The notes: generated by a model not told the origin, from the letters alone. A stretch of 64,000 nt of DNA from Cymbomonas tetramitiformis (GCA_001247695.2 LGRX02027796.1:1-64000); one strand, 5' to 3'; numbered from the stretch's first letter, positions 17,919 through 28,226 are shown. Numbers and translations: made by a program.

Positions 17919-20900
17919 ATGCCCCCTAAATTGAGAAAGCAAAATCCTGAGGCACGCCATAAGCTCACTGCTGCAGATTGGGAAGACTTACAAAGTAAAA
18001 ATTTAAGTGGTGACGATCGGACGAAAGCCATACGTGATTACAAGAAGAAGTATCGGAAATCAAAAGAGAAGGTTGAGAAAGTTACAAGACGACAATGGAC
18101 CAAGATAGGTAAAAAGCCTGCTAAAGAACAAAGTAGACTTGATGAAATCAATAAGTATACCGTCGGAGATTCTAAAAGACATATCAAGAAATTCAGTACC
18201 GATGTTGAAAAACTTAAGGTTCCCTTTACAACGTTTCTTGAAAGAGCTGGTCCCGATGGTAGCAGTTTAAACTATTGGTTACCTGATAAATCAAAAGGAA
18301 CTCAACAAATTTCGATGAGAGCTGTGTTCGAGGATGGGACCACATCCAAGTGGGTCAAAGGTTCAGATCGCCAAGATGTGATGACGAAATTTGAAGAGAT
18401 GCTGCAAAGTCCGAAGGGTGGAGATAGCAGCAAAAAGTCGGTCGAGGTTGCCAAAGATATCGAAGTTGAATATTACTCTTCCAAACCACCAGAAGGTAAA
18501 GGTAGCAAATGTACGGCAGCTCCGAAGAATAGTGTTGAATTGCGATTGAAACAATGTGTGATTAAGATAGAATCTAAAAACAATTGTGGTATTAAATCTT
18601 TGGAACTCTTACATAGGAAACGAAAATTAGATAAGATGTTGAGTGATAATCTCATAAAAAAGAATCAATATGAAAACAAATGGAAGCAGCTCAAAAGAGA
18701 TGCAAGCAATCATAAAGGGAATATTACAACGATATCTAATCAGCTGCGTTTGAAATTGTTTCCGAAAATGGATCAAAATGGAATCAATATAGAAGACTTT
18801 TCTATTTTAGAAAAACATTATGAAACTAATATATTTGTGTGGGGTATCACTGAAAGACTTGGTGGTGATCCAATCATGTATTACCCGCCGTACTTTAACG
18901 AACACAATGACTATTCAAGTTATAATGATAGTTATCACATACTCTTACATGACAATCACTATGAACCGATTACAAGGATTGATTGCTTCAAAGGCAAGAC
19001 CTATAGACCATCATGTTCTCAATGCAAGTCTCAGAAATGCATCTTTGCAAACAAGGATACACGATTGTCATCAGGCAATAAACAATGGCATCATTGTGAG
19101 ATATGCAATCGTAAGTTTATGAATGAAGAGTGTTATGATCTTCATAAGGAATTGGTGACCTGTGCTAATGTACACAAATGTAAATTATGTAATGTTATCT
19201 TTAATTCTAAAGAGAAACATATATGTGGATACAAGTCATGTCCTAATTGTAAGATCGTTTGTAATCTGCATGAGCACAAGTGTTACATGACCAAGGTTGA
19301 GCCGAAATCCATATTGGACTATAAAACCATTGTTTGTTTTGATTTTGAAACAATGAATGACAACGGCAGATTGATTGTTAATCATTGCGAGAGCCAATAT
19401 CACGACGGTTCGTTTGTCATTCACAAAACAATAGATGACTTTCTGGAATGGGTATATCTCAAAAAACATGATAATCATACCTTCGTCGCCCATTGCGGGA
19501 GTCGCTTCGATTTCCGATTAATAGTAGAACATATCATCAATGTCCAAAGAAAGCCTCCACAAGATATATTATATACAGGTGCAGACATTCTATGTATGAA
19601 AGTTGGAAATGTGAGATTCATTGACTCATATATGTTTATGTCAAGACCATTACATGCTCTTCCGGAAATGTTCGGCTTTGAACATGAAATCACGAAGGGA
19701 TATTATCCACATCTTTTCAATACAAAAGAGAACGAACACTACATGGGTCTTTATCCCGATATCAAATATTACAATCCAGAAATCTTACAACCCGAAGCTT
19801 ATACAAAGTTATATCATTGGTGGTTTGAGAAAAAGAGTAAATGTTGTATTTTTGAACATCCAAAAGAGCTTGCGAGATATTGTCACGATGATGTTACGAT
19901 TCTTCGTCGAGCTGTCTTCGCTTTCAGAGATTGTTTTCTGAAGATTACCGATAACAAGTTTGATCCATTCAGTTATTTGACATTAGCTCAATTGGCTGTA
20001 AACATATGGAGAAATGAGTGTATGCCTAAGGACTCGGTGGGTATACTACAATCACTGACCAAATCTCAGAATGCCTCTATCAAAGAGAATCAATGGTTGG
20101 ATTATATAGTACACACAACGTCGGCGAAGCTTGTCATAGATTTGGATGGTAAACGGAACTATAAACTCAAAGATACGGGGTTACACATATATGTTGATGG
20201 ATTTGATGAAATAACAAACACCGTATATGAATTTCTTGGTAGTTGGTTTCACGCCGATTTGAAGAAATATCACAAAGATGATATTCAGTATCAACAGGGT
20301 CGGAGATCGGGCATGACATTTGGCGAAGTTAATCGACAAACCATGAAACGATTAGAGGACATCAAGGCAGCTGGCTACAATCTTGTATATATATGGGAAT
20401 CGGACTGGGATTCACAAGTGGCTCAATTGAAAACTTCACATGTTGGAAATGCATTCTTAGATAGACAAATTTTAGCTTCTCCCATTCATGATAGAGACTC
20501 CTATCATGGTGCAAGAGTTGATTTAGGAAAGTTGTTTTATAAATGCAAAGACAATGAATATATCAGATATCAAGACTTCAACTCTATGTATCCTTCAGTA
20601 ATGAAGACAAAGCGGTTCCCGAAAGGACACCCGGAGATCATTAGAGATGTTAAATCCCTTGATATTCATGGATACTTTGGATTGATTAAATGTAAGATAC
20701 TACCAAATAAACATTTGAAGTTTGGTGTGTTACCGCACGTTACCAACAAATTGATCTTTCCGTTGTATGAAATGGTCGGAACATGGACCACGGTGGAATT
20801 GGAGAAGGCTATTGAAAAGGGATATGAGATTCTTGACATCTATGAAATTAAACATTGGAAGGAGACTACAACTGATTTGTTCGGTGCTTACATTGATAAG

Positions 20901-21800
20901 TTTTTAAAACTCAAGACCGAGTCGTCAGGGCCACCTGATGGTGACATAGATACATTCATAAAAGACTTTGAATTTCATGAAGGTATCAAGTTAGACAAAC
21001 GAAACATCAAATACAATCCAGGTATGAGACAAGTTGCTAAAGACATGCAAAATATATTATATGGAAAACTCGGTGAACGATCAAACAAATCTAAAAGTAA
21101 GGTCATTCAAAATCCAGGTGAGTTCTACAATACAATCAGTAATAAGAGGTACGATTGTAAATATGAGTTTATTGGATCTGAAGAGAATGAGATGGTATTG
21201 ATGAATTTTACCGAGAATTCTGATGTGTATGCCGACACACGGTTTTCAACGAACGAGGTGTTGGCCGCGTTCATAACCAGCTATGGACGATTGAAATTGT
21301 ACGAGCTGATAGAAGCCACCGGGTTCTCAAACGTATTATACTTTGATACTGATTCTATTATATATATAGAAACTGAAGAGAACCATCATATATATCACGG
21401 GACTGGTTATAGACAGCCATGGTTAGGTTATCTTAAGTGTGAGCTTCAAGGATTGGAAAAAGAACATGGTAAGTGTATTGAATTCCTGAGCACTGGACCA
21501 AAGTCATACAGCCTGAAGTTCGCCGATGAATATTGTATGACCAAGATAAAAGGTTTCTCTTTGAGTACTGAAAACCTAGAACATATCAATCATAATGTTA
21601 TGAAAAATATGATTCTAAATCAAAGGAACGACCCAGTCAAAATGAGTAACCTTGTTATCAGACATCAATCAAAAAGCAACAATCACAGATTGTTGCCATT
21701 AGGGTTAGAAGTCAGATCGGAATCTAAGACATTTAATTTCAGTTACGACAAAGGAAACATTGATTGGAAGACATGGGAAGTTGTTCCATTCTTAGATTAA
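17919..21800 (+). CDS. Protein-primed family B DNA polymerase
   Basis: 1293 residues. A basic N-terminal extension of ~330 residues may hold the terminal-protein function. A Cys/His cluster follows (~residues 365-455; CSQCKSQKC, CEICNRKF, CKLCNVIF, CPNCKIVC). The 3'-5' exonuclease has FDFETM (~472), HCGSRFDF (~525) and YCHDDVTIL (~653). The polymerase domain has YQDFNSMYPSVM (~883), a KxxxNSxYG-equivalent NILYGKLGE (~1045) and YFDTDSIIY (~1141). This is the Polinton/adenovirus-type enzyme that replicates linear DNA with terminal proteins. A TATA-like TTTATATAGTATAGG precedes the start. The stop codon lies inside the 49-bp module at 21783. The frame looks intact. Confidence 0.9.
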   Translation: MPPKLRKQNPEARHKLTAADWEDLQSKNLSGDDRTKAIRDYKKKYRKSKEKVEKVTRRQWTKIGKKPAKEQSRLDEINKYTVGDSKRHIKKFSTDVEKLKVPFTTFLERAGPDGSSLNYWLPDKSKGTQQISMRAVFEDGTTSKWVKGSDRQDVMTKFEEMLQSPKGGDSSKKSVEVAKDIEVEYYSSKPPEGKGSKCTAAPKNSVELRLKQCVIKIESKNNCGIKSLELLHRKRKLDKMLSDNLIKKNQYENKWKQLKRDASNHKGNITTISNQLRLKLFPKMDQNGINIEDFSILEKHYETNIFVWGITERLGGDPIMYYPPYFNEHNDYSSYNDSYHILLHDNHYEPITRIDCFKGKTYRPSCSQCKSQKCIFANKDTRLSSGNKQWHHCEICNRKFMNEECYDLHKELVTCANVHKCKLCNVIFNSKEKHICGYKSCPNCKIVCNLHEHKCYMTKVEPKSILDYKTIVCFDFETMNDNGRLIVNHCESQYHDGSFVIHKTIDDFLEWVYLKKHDNHTFVAHCGSRFDFRLIVEHIINVQRKPPQDILYTGADILCMKVGNVRFIDSYMFMSRPLHALPEMFGFEHEITKGYYPHLFNTKENEHYMGLYPDIKYYNPEILQPEAYTKLYHWWFEKKSKCCIFEHPKELARYCHDDVTILRRAVFAFRDCFLKITDNKFDPFSYLTLAQLAVNIWRNECMPKDSVGILQSLTKSQNASIKENQWLDYIVHTTSAKLVIDLDGKRNYKLKDTGLHIYVDGFDEITNTVYEFLGSWFHADLKKYHKDDIQYQQGRRSGMTFGEVNRQTMKRLEDIKAAGYNLVYIWESDWDSQVAQLKTSHVGNAFLDRQILASPIHDRDSYHGARVDLGKLFYKCKDNEYIRYQDFNSMYPSVMKTKRFPKGHPEIIRDVKSLDIHGYFGLIKCKILPNKHLKFGVLPHVTNKLIFPLYEMVGTWTTVELEKAIEKGYEILDIYEIKHWKETTTDLFGAYIDKFLKLKTESSGPPDGDIDTFIKDFEFHEGIKLDKRNIKYNPGMRQVAKDMQNILYGKLGERSNKSKSKVIQNPGEFYNTISNKRYDCKYEFIGSEENEMVLMNFTENSDVYADTRFSTNEVLAAFITSYGRLKLYELIEATGFSNVLYFDTDSIIYIETEENHHIYHGTGYRQPWLGYLKCELQGLEKEHGKCIEFLSTGPKSYSLKFADEYCMTKIKGFSLSTENLEHINHNVMKNMILNQRNDPVKMSNLVIRHQSKSNNHRLLPLGLEVRSESKTFNFSYDKGNIDWKTWEVVPFLD

Positions 21801-21831
21801 TACTTAGTACTATGAAACCTCACTTTGGAAC
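21783..21831. promoter_or_regulatory. 49-bp GTTCC module (copy 7) overlapping the PolB stop
   Basis: GTTCCATTCTTAG ... ACTTTGGAAC; diverged in the centre but exactly 49 bp. The last PolB codons and its TAA (21798-21800) fall inside. Confidence 0.65.
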
Positions 21832-21847
21832 AACGGCAAAATCAAAA

Positions 21848-21896
21848 GTTCCGAAACGAGGATTATATATAGAGTAATATAATCTTACTTTGGAAC
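21848..21896. promoter_or_regulatory. 49-bp GTTCC module (copy 8)
   Basis: Second module in tandem, 37 bp before the integrase start. Confidence 0.75.
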
Positions 21897-21932
21897 ATTT
21901 ATTGTATACTATATGTAAGACTATTATATAGT

Positions 21933-23246
21933 ATGACAAGTAAACCGATATCTGAGAGTAGACTTCAAGAATTATACCTGGACCCAAAGTTTGGTCAATC
22001 TAGTGCCAATGCATTTACCAAGAAGCTTAAAGCACAAGGTTACAAGGTCACAGAATCTCAGGTCAAGGCTGCTATTTCCAAGACTGAGACATCACAAGTT
22101 TTATCACAGCCTAAAAGGGTAAATCGTAAGGATTATTTTCCAACGTATGGCCCGGTCGATAAGGTCTCTATACAAGCCGATCTGGCCTTCATACCCAAAG
22201 ACAAGTCGGTGAACAAAGGATATGCCGTGATTCTGACCGCGGTAAACGTAAACACCAACCGTGCCTACGCAATCGCTTTGAAATCCAAAACCGTCAGAGA
22301 CAAGAACAATAAACGATCGGAGGATGTCGAGGGTATCGTTCCTGCCATGAGACGATTATTAAAGGAAACCAAAATGGATACACTAAGTACCGATTTAGGT
22401 AGCGAGTTCACGAACAAACCCGTGCAAGCATTGTTGAAAGAGAAAGGAATCAAACATTACACGTCTCATAAAGAGGACCACACTCGGCAAGGTAAAATTG
22501 AAAGATTCAACAAAACTTTAAAACGAAGATTTAATTTCAACGAGGCGAGAACCGGTAAAAATAATTGGGTTGACTATTTGGACTCTATCGTCGAGAACTA
22601 TAATGAAACGGTAAACCAAGGTAATATCAATGATACCCCTCCCGATGACATGAATAAGAATCGTGTTATCAGAAGTGTCTTGTTGAAACGCAATCAAACT
22701 GCCAAACTATTACAAAAATTAGATATCAAGCCCGGTGATCGAGTTCGATTGCGTGTGACTAAGAAGACATTTGATAAAGAGAGTCAAACATGGTCTTCGC
22801 AGGTGTATAAAGTGCGAAGTAGAAAGGGTTTGTCTTTCGTGATAGAGGACGGTGACGGTGATACCTTAAGCCGACAATACAAACCAAGAGAACTGAAAGA
22901 GGTTCAAGGACCTGTTTCTAAACCATCCAAAGAAACTCGTGGGACCAAGACTGACAGTGAAAACAAGCAGGCCGCAAAATCTGAGCGTGCGTTGAAGAAA
23001 GAGGGTATAGAAGGTAATACTGCTTCCAAGACATCTAGAAACTATGACAACTATGAAGTTAATGTGTTCATTAGCGATAAGAAATCGCCAAACTATCAAA
23101 AGACTTTGAAAGGATATCTTAAGCTCAATCGATCAAGGAAAAGTAAACGTAAGTATCAGTTGATATTCTATGACAAATCGGAAGAGGATGAGTTCGTTGA
23201 TATTCCTGACCCTGAAATTAAGTTGTTGAAAAAAAGAAACCGTTAA
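21933..23246 (+). CDS. Retroviral-type (rve) DDE integrase
   Basis: 437 residues. The catalytic core shows QADLAF (first Asp, ~87), STDLGSEF (second Asp, ~152) and QGKIERFNK (Glu, ~188), the D,D-35-E set of the RNase H-fold integrases used by Polintons and retroelements. The N-terminal ~60 residues are helical (NAFTKKLKAQGYKVTESQVK), and the C-terminal third holds an SH3-like stretch (PGDRVRLRVTKK) and a charged domain possibly reading chromatin. It would insert the linear viral DNA using the TIR ends. It follows two 49-bp modules, and TATTATATAGT precedes the ATG. It looks intact. Confidence 0.9.
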   Translation: MTSKPISESRLQELYLDPKFGQSSANAFTKKLKAQGYKVTESQVKAAISKTETSQVLSQPKRVNRKDYFPTYGPVDKVSIQADLAFIPKDKSVNKGYAVILTAVNVNTNRAYAIALKSKTVRDKNNKRSEDVEGIVPAMRRLLKETKMDTLSTDLGSEFTNKPVQALLKEKGIKHYTSHKEDHTRQGKIERFNKTLKRRFNFNEARTGKNNWVDYLDSIVENYNETVNQGNINDTPPDDMNKNRVIRSVLLKRNQTAKLLQKLDIKPGDRVRLRVTKKTFDKESQTWSSQVYKVRSRKGLSFVIEDGDGDTLSRQYKPRELKEVQGPVSKPSKETRGTKTDSENKQAAKSERALKKEGIEGNTASKTSRNYDNYEVNVFISDKKSPNYQKTLKGYLKLNRSRKSKRKYQLIFYDKSEEDEFVDIPDPEIKLLKKRNR

Positions 23247-23252
23247 TATATA

Positions 23253-23888
23253 ATGAGAACTATATTGACCGATGAGGTCGGACGACGTAATTGTATGAAA
23301 ATGATGGGAATTGCCAACGGCTCAAGTTCTGACACTCTGTTCCGAGGATATGGTAAACTCGCTAAAAACAACTACGTGATAACGATGCCGAGTCAAAACA
23401 GTGCGGTATTCTACAATAGTTTGAGAAATTCAATCATTAACACGGAACCATTAGTGAGAGACATTCAGGACTATAGCAGTGGTATTGATACAACCAGGCC
23501 TAATCCTATGATGACAATAAATCCTCTGTTGACAAGCACACAAGAAGACATAAATCAACAGGCTTTAGAACTTATTGAGAGTAGTCGACAAGTAAGAGAC
23601 ACACCGATTGATCAAGAAATTCAGGAAATCAACAAAGAAATACCACCAGACACTCCTGAAGCAGCTGGACCGTCAAAGATTACTGGAAAGGGTAAACATA
23701 TGAAACTCGCAGTCGCAGAATCGTTGCAATTACCCGAAATGCAAGATCCAAAAGTTTTTGGGGGTCTCGCTTCACAAGGTGTCAGGACCCGAGCCCAATC
23801 AACACAAAGTCCCTTGAGAAAAGTAGTTAATTTTGTTATTGGAGAAGACGTTTCATCCCCATACAAACAAAAGGAAAAAGATCCTTAA
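23253..23888 (+). CDS. Hypothetical protein between integrase and lipase-like gene
   Basis: 211 residues starting 6 bp after the integrase stop, preceded by TTAATATATA. No family recognised. The N-terminal ~70 residues look folded (NYVITMPSQNSAVFYNSL); the rest is polar, rich in Gln, Pro and Ser, with a basic patch (KITGKGKHMK). Position at the start of the virion gene run suggests a structural or DNA-associated virion protein; that is inference. Confidence 0.5.
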   Translation: MRTILTDEVGRRNCMKMMGIANGSSSDTLFRGYGKLAKNNYVITMPSQNSAVFYNSLRNSIINTEPLVRDIQDYSSGIDTTRPNPMMTINPLLTSTQEDINQQALELIESSRQVRDTPIDQEIQEINKEIPPDTPEAAGPSKITGKGKHMKLAVAESLQLPEMQDPKVFGGLASQGVRTRAQSTQSPLRKVVNFVIGEDVSSPYKQKEKDP

Positions 23889-23893
23889 TAGTA

Positions 23894-25240
23894 ATGCAAG
23901 TTCCTTGTAATCAAAGCTATCAATCGAACGTTTATTGTAGACCATCTAGTAGTTATTTTAGTAATTTTGTTGATCATCAAAATGATAAACAACTACATAC
24001 GCGTGATGGGCCTGGCAATAGTAGTGCACCTTTCAAATCTATGGTCACAGTCAAGAGTAAACCAATCATGAAACCTGACGATGTTGACAAGTATACACAA
24101 AGAGACACCTCAAAATTGCTAAATGCTCTCAGTCAAGACGCAGTGAAATTTCCGAGTACCGCTTTAAACAAAGTATTTGGTCCTAACATTACATCTAAGG
24201 ACGATTCTACACAAACGAAATATGCACGAGCATCAGATGTCTCTTATGCTTATAGCTATGGTGACCGAGGTCGGTTGAAAAGTATCATGAAAGGACTTCC
24301 GGGTTATTACGTAGACCGAAGTTTGTCGGGTAGAAACTCTACAACGTTGGTCAATCCTAAAAGCCAAGACGTTATTATTGCATATCGAGGCTCTGATGCA
24401 GAATTTGGAAGTCTGAACACTCTTGCCCAGGACATCTCACGTGGACAAAATGTAGAAGATTGGTATGTAAATCTTTTGACATTGATGAAACAACAACGTA
24501 GTACATCAAGATATCAAGAAGCACAACAACGATTTGACGATGTCAAAATGAAATACGGTGGGTATAAGTTATCGGTTACCGGGCATAGTAACGGCGGTGG
24601 TCAAAGCAATTACATATCGGAGATAAACAATGTGGAAGGGCATCATTTTAACCCAGCAATAAATCCTTTGCAAGAACCGATTAACACTCCGACCGAAAAG
24701 CAAGTATTATACTCAACTGAAGGTGATCTGATATCCTTGCCGGCACGATTGAAGCCACATCCCAAAAGCAATTATGATATCGTACATGTCAATCCAAAGG
24801 TAGGTACGGAAAGCAATTTGACAAAATTGCATAGCGTGGAACAAATGTACTCAGATACACCGGAGTCTACGCGAGTCAGTACAGCAAGGTCTCGATATGG
24901 GTTTGGAAACGCCATGACGGGTTCGGCTGTGGGAGCGTACCTTGGCTATTATACACCGACTGACACTAACGACGAACATATATTTAGGACCACTCAAGGT
25001 TTATTAGAACCAATCTTATTATCAGAAACTCCAAATGTAAACTTCACAGATTTAATGAATGTAATGGGTGTTAAAGAAAGCTTGGTCGAGAAGAATTACA
25101 TACGTGAAAAATTAGGATTGAGTCTTATAGAACAAAAACCATTAACGCAAGTGCCGGTCTATGACCCAATCACGGAAATGATACGCCAAGCCACTGGTCG
25201 TGCTGACCAAGACAAGGAGTTGTTCCAAACCGGGGATTAA
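23894..25240 (+). CDS. Class-3-lipase-like alpha/beta hydrolase
   Basis: 448 residues, 5 bp after the previous gene. DVIIAYRGSD (~156-165) is the strand and oxyanion region typical of class 3 lipases, VEDWYVNL follows, and LSVTGHSNGGGQSN (~225-238) is the nucleophile elbow with Ser in GHSNGG. A GDLISLPARLKPHP stretch (~278) resembles the acid/His-bearing loop of the family. Such an enzyme could open host membranes during entry or release, or act inside the virion, but this is inference. The first ~120 residues are an extra domain. The stop codon lies inside the 49-bp module at 25222, so the last residues are module-encoded. Confidence 0.7.
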   Translation: MQVPCNQSYQSNVYCRPSSSYFSNFVDHQNDKQLHTRDGPGNSSAPFKSMVTVKSKPIMKPDDVDKYTQRDTSKLLNALSQDAVKFPSTALNKVFGPNITSKDDSTQTKYARASDVSYAYSYGDRGRLKSIMKGLPGYYVDRSLSGRNSTTLVNPKSQDVIIAYRGSDAEFGSLNTLAQDISRGQNVEDWYVNLLTLMKQQRSTSRYQEAQQRFDDVKMKYGGYKLSVTGHSNGGGQSNYISEINNVEGHHFNPAINPLQEPINTPTEKQVLYSTEGDLISLPARLKPHPKSNYDIVHVNPKVGTESNLTKLHSVEQMYSDTPESTRVSTARSRYGFGNAMTGSAVGAYLGYYTPTDTNDEHIFRTTQGLLEPILLSETPNVNFTDLMNVMGVKESLVEKNYIREKLGLSLIEQKPLTQVPVYDPITEMIRQATGRADQDKELFQTGD

Positions 25241-25270
25241 TACTAAAGTAATATATCCTCACATTGGAAC
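25222..25270. promoter_or_regulatory. 49-bp GTTCC module (copy 9) at the head of the capsid genes
   Basis: Contains the lipase-like gene's TAA (25238-25240) and lies 32 bp upstream of the next start at 25303. Confidence 0.75.
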
Positions 25271-25302
25271 ATCGGTAAACTTTTTATTTATATGATAATA
25301 AG

Positions 25303-25515
25303 ATGGATCGCAAAGAATTGATACGCTTAGCCAAACTTCAATATCCCGATATTAAAGAAGCTCATGTAGAATTGCTTGTTGATGATTATATCAAACGTCC
25401 AGACTATTACGATGATTTGTACAACGGCAATATTGAGGAACCGAAACCTTTAGACAGAGATACTGTTGATTCCATAAAAGATAATTGTTATATTAATATA
25501 GATGAGCGTAATTAG
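25303..25515 (+). CDS. Small acidic hypothetical protein
   Basis: 70 residues, acidic, predicted helical in the first half (KELIRLAKLQYPDIKEAHVELLV) with a Tyr/Asp-rich middle. No family. It is preceded by TTTATATGATAATAAG, and its last 14 bases overlap the start of the probable penton gene, suggesting coupled expression. It may be a minor virion or regulatory protein. Confidence 0.55.
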   Translation: MDRKELIRLAKLQYPDIKEAHVELLVDDYIKRPDYYDDLYNGNIEEPKPLDRDTVDSIKDNCYINIDERN

Positions 25516-26512
25516 CACAAGAACGCTATTCTTGTCTTCCGAAGACAACAGCAATGGAGACGCACGTGTTTTGCAAATGAACATACCCACTCAGCTGATA
25601 AGTTACCGAGCACAAACCAAATTGAGATTAACTTTGAATACTTTCTCTTGTGCAAAGACATGGTATAGTATTAACGAGACCAATGGCATCTTCTATGTGG
25701 GTGATATGGCAAATAATACTTTAACGGAAGTAAAAATACCTTATGCAAATTATACAGAGCTGGATCAATTCACATCTAAACTGGCCACCGCAATAAAAGC
25801 TGCCATCGGTGGCACGATAAACACAGTTACTATCACTTATGACAAGGACAACGGCGGGGCCTTAAATTATGAGAACAAATTTCGTATAGAATTAAGACCA
25901 CCACAGCCCGATGTAAAGTTTGTAGCTTTTAGTGTCAGCGGCGATTTTCAAGCTATACCTGGGTCTCCTTTAGACGCCGCCTTAAATACCTCAGTTTCCA
26001 GAGCAGGCAAATACAACGATTCCGACCAAGTACTCGGTGGTCGTGTTAACCGCAGTACGGCAGGTATGAGTACAGTGTCTGAGCTCTTAGACTTGTTTCA
26101 AACAAGTTATGTTGTAGCGTACAGCTTATGTGAATCGATATACCCTTGCAACATTCAAACCAACGACGCCTTGTACCTTAGGGTCACATCGTTACCAACA
26201 CACAATATTGAATCAACCAATCTTTCTACTTTTACAAACAATAACGAAATGATCAGTTCTGATATCTGGGCGAAAATACTATTGCCTAGTGACACGACGA
26301 CAGATTTCATAAGATACATAGATCCAAACGACAACTTTGTTATTGAAGTGTCTGGGTCTCAATTTACTTCATTTAGAATCACACTTACAGATTCCAAAGC
26401 AAGATTAATCACATTGGCATCTCCGACTCAAGCGTCAGACGGTTCTATCAATTATTCTTTAAGTATTAAAGTTGAAGAATTGGCACCTGCTGGTCTCTCA
26501 GATATTTTATAA
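25502..26512 (+). CDS. Probable minor capsid (penton) protein
   Basis: 336 residues, strand-rich with few charged helices, beginning MSVISTRTLFLSSED. It lies directly before the major capsid gene and has the usual penton length of Polintons and PLVs (~300 residues, single jelly roll). The opening, a short virion-facing peptide followed by PTQLISYRAQTKLRLTL, is typical in feel, but I see no decisive motif. The call rests on context and size. A fold prediction would settle it. Confidence 0.6.
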   Translation: MSVISTRTLFLSSEDNSNGDARVLQMNIPTQLISYRAQTKLRLTLNTFSCAKTWYSINETNGIFYVGDMANNTLTEVKIPYANYTELDQFTSKLATAIKAAIGGTINTVTITYDKDNGGALNYENKFRIELRPPQPDVKFVAFSVSGDFQAIPGSPLDAALNTSVSRAGKYNDSDQVLGGRVNRSTAGMSTVSELLDLFQTSYVVAYSLCESIYPCNIQTNDALYLRVTSLPTHNIESTNLSTFTNNNEMISSDIWAKILLPSDTTTDFIRYIDPNDNFVIEVSGSQFTSFRITLTDSKARLITLASPTQASDGSINYSLSIKVEELAPAGLSDIL

Positions 26513-26534
26513 TCTTTATAATATATATACAAAA

Positions 26535-27869
26535 ATGAGCCTCCCAATGTCTTTGGCCTACGGCTTATCGAAAATGAATTCGTATTCAACTAATTACTTC
26601 AGATTAGAGACTACTAATCTTACCGAAGCATCAAGGTATAGTACTATTACACTAAATTTACCCGTTAATTCAATTGTAAACATGAAGAGTTTAGCCATGC
26701 ATTGTTTAGGTTCCTGTACAACGCCTTTAGCATTTCAAAACGACGAAGATGATGCTGATGAACTTATCACGACGCTCCCCAATGGCATCGAGAAACTGAT
26801 TCAAAGACTGGAAATTTTCGCCGGAGGGCAGCAGTTGACCACTGGTTTTCAATCCTACAACACGGTCAGTTGCGTACTTGATACTATCAAAACCACTCTT
26901 AGCAAAGAAATGACTTATCAAAGGGTTTTGAAAAACCAAGAAATAAATACAACTGAAAACTTCTACAGCACACCTCGTCCATACATTTTGAATCAATGGC
27001 TAACGTTTTTGGGTGAAGCTGAACCATCCTACATTGATACGAGTCTACTTCCTCCAATCCAAATCAGATTGTACCTTGCAGGTCCAGAAGTCCTCGGGTG
27101 TTGGCAAAAAACAAAAACGCCTGGTTTTGCAATTGACGCGAAAGCTCAAGAAGAATTAGTATCGAAAGGCAATTTTAAATTGGACAAACTTTACTTTACC
27201 GTTGAGACGATCACGTTTAGTTCAGGGGTCTACGACGCAGCGGTGGAATCAAAATTGCGTGATGGATTTTTGGAGATTCCGTATTACAATTATTTTACTT
27301 TTTTCGAAGGAGCTGGTGGTATGGCCAAATCGACAAGGTTTTCTTTAAGTTCACAATGCATTAATAACATATATGCTGTGCAAAGGCCTAGTGATTATAG
27401 AGAAAAAAACAAAGGACTTATCAAATTGGCAAATACATGTGGAACAGCCTACCTACCCTCATACTTTCAGTTTTCAGCAGGTGGATTGGGTGCTCTACAG
27501 TTCAATATCAACAACTTGTTTGAGCCTAACTATCGAGTCGACCCTCTTGCAGCATTCAATCTGCTGACTATCTCTAAAGCGGACAACTACGGTACGCTAT
27601 CGGGTTGTAAGATTAACAGTTATGAAGATTGGCTCAATAATCAGTTCATTCCTATGGTACGTTTGAATCTTCCCTCAGAAATGGGTGTAAGAAATTTAAC
27701 TGGTTTAGATAGCAGAGGACTTTCGAGTTCAATGTACCTTTCTACTTCTATTGCGTCACCAGCAGACCCGCTACAAACGGTACTTACAAGAAACGAAACC
27801 ATGATTATTTGCGAAACAACCGCAGTTCTTCGTATCGGTCAAAACCGTGTGATCGAAACGGTATTTTAA
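26535..27869 (+). CDS. Double-jelly-roll major capsid protein
   Basis: 444 residues from MSLPMSLAYG; an in-frame ATG at 26472 lies inside the upstream gene and is not favoured, since TATATATAC stands directly before 26535. It is strand-rich throughout, with capsid-like segments: LPNGIEKLIQRLEIFAGGQQ (~75-95), LPPIQIRLYLAGPEVLG (~165-180) and a C-terminal ETTAVLRIGQNRVIETVF. Length and position after the penton match PLV/Polinton capsid proteins, which build the icosahedral shell from pseudo-hexameric trimers. It looks intact. Confidence 0.75.
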   Translation: MSLPMSLAYGLSKMNSYSTNYFRLETTNLTEASRYSTITLNLPVNSIVNMKSLAMHCLGSCTTPLAFQNDEDDADELITTLPNGIEKLIQRLEIFAGGQQLTTGFQSYNTVSCVLDTIKTTLSKEMTYQRVLKNQEINTTENFYSTPRPYILNQWLTFLGEAEPSYIDTSLLPPIQIRLYLAGPEVLGCWQKTKTPGFAIDAKAQEELVSKGNFKLDKLYFTVETITFSSGVYDAAVESKLRDGFLEIPYYNYFTFFEGAGGMAKSTRFSLSSQCINNIYAVQRPSDYREKNKGLIKLANTCGTAYLPSYFQFSAGGLGALQFNINNLFEPNYRVDPLAAFNLLTISKADNYGTLSGCKINSYEDWLNNQFIPMVRLNLPSEMGVRNLTGLDSRGLSSSMYLSTSIASPADPLQTVLTRNETMIICETTAVLRIGQNRVIETVF

Positions 27870-27892
27870 AAAGCGGTTAATAGTATACAAAC

Positions 27893-28213
27893 ATGGCTCA
27901 ACAACCAGGATTGGTTGGGTACAACATGATAAAAGATGTAGGACCGAACGTGGACAAACAGATTCACACCGCGACGATGTTTCAAATGTCAGGTTTTAGA
28001 CCAGTTATGATGCAACAACTCCCGTGTAAAACAATCAATGACATCACATATCCACCATTCAGGATAAGCAACGTTCATCCTTTGGCGGGATACAAAAGTT
28101 ATACTTTGGGGCATGGTGAAAAGCTTTCTCAAAAGATGGAAATGTTCCATTTTCCGATGGAGCATCCATTGAATAGTCGATTGTTGCAACCTGTACCTTT
28201 GTTTTTTTCATAG
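27893..28213 (+). CDS. Small hypothetical virion-cluster protein
   Basis: 106 residues, 23 bp after the capsid gene, with AATAGTATACAAAC before the ATG. No family recognised. It is rich in Met, Pro and Gln with a hydrophobic patch (RPVMMQQLPCKTINDITYPPF). The conserved-looking late promoter and capsid context suggest a minor structural protein. Confidence 0.5.
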   Translation: MAQQPGLVGYNMIKDVGPNVDKQIHTATMFQMSGFRPVMMQQLPCKTINDITYPPFRISNVHPLAGYKSYTLGHGEKLSQKMEMFHFPMEHPLNSRLLQPVPLFFS

Positions 28214-28226
28214 ATTAGTATATACA

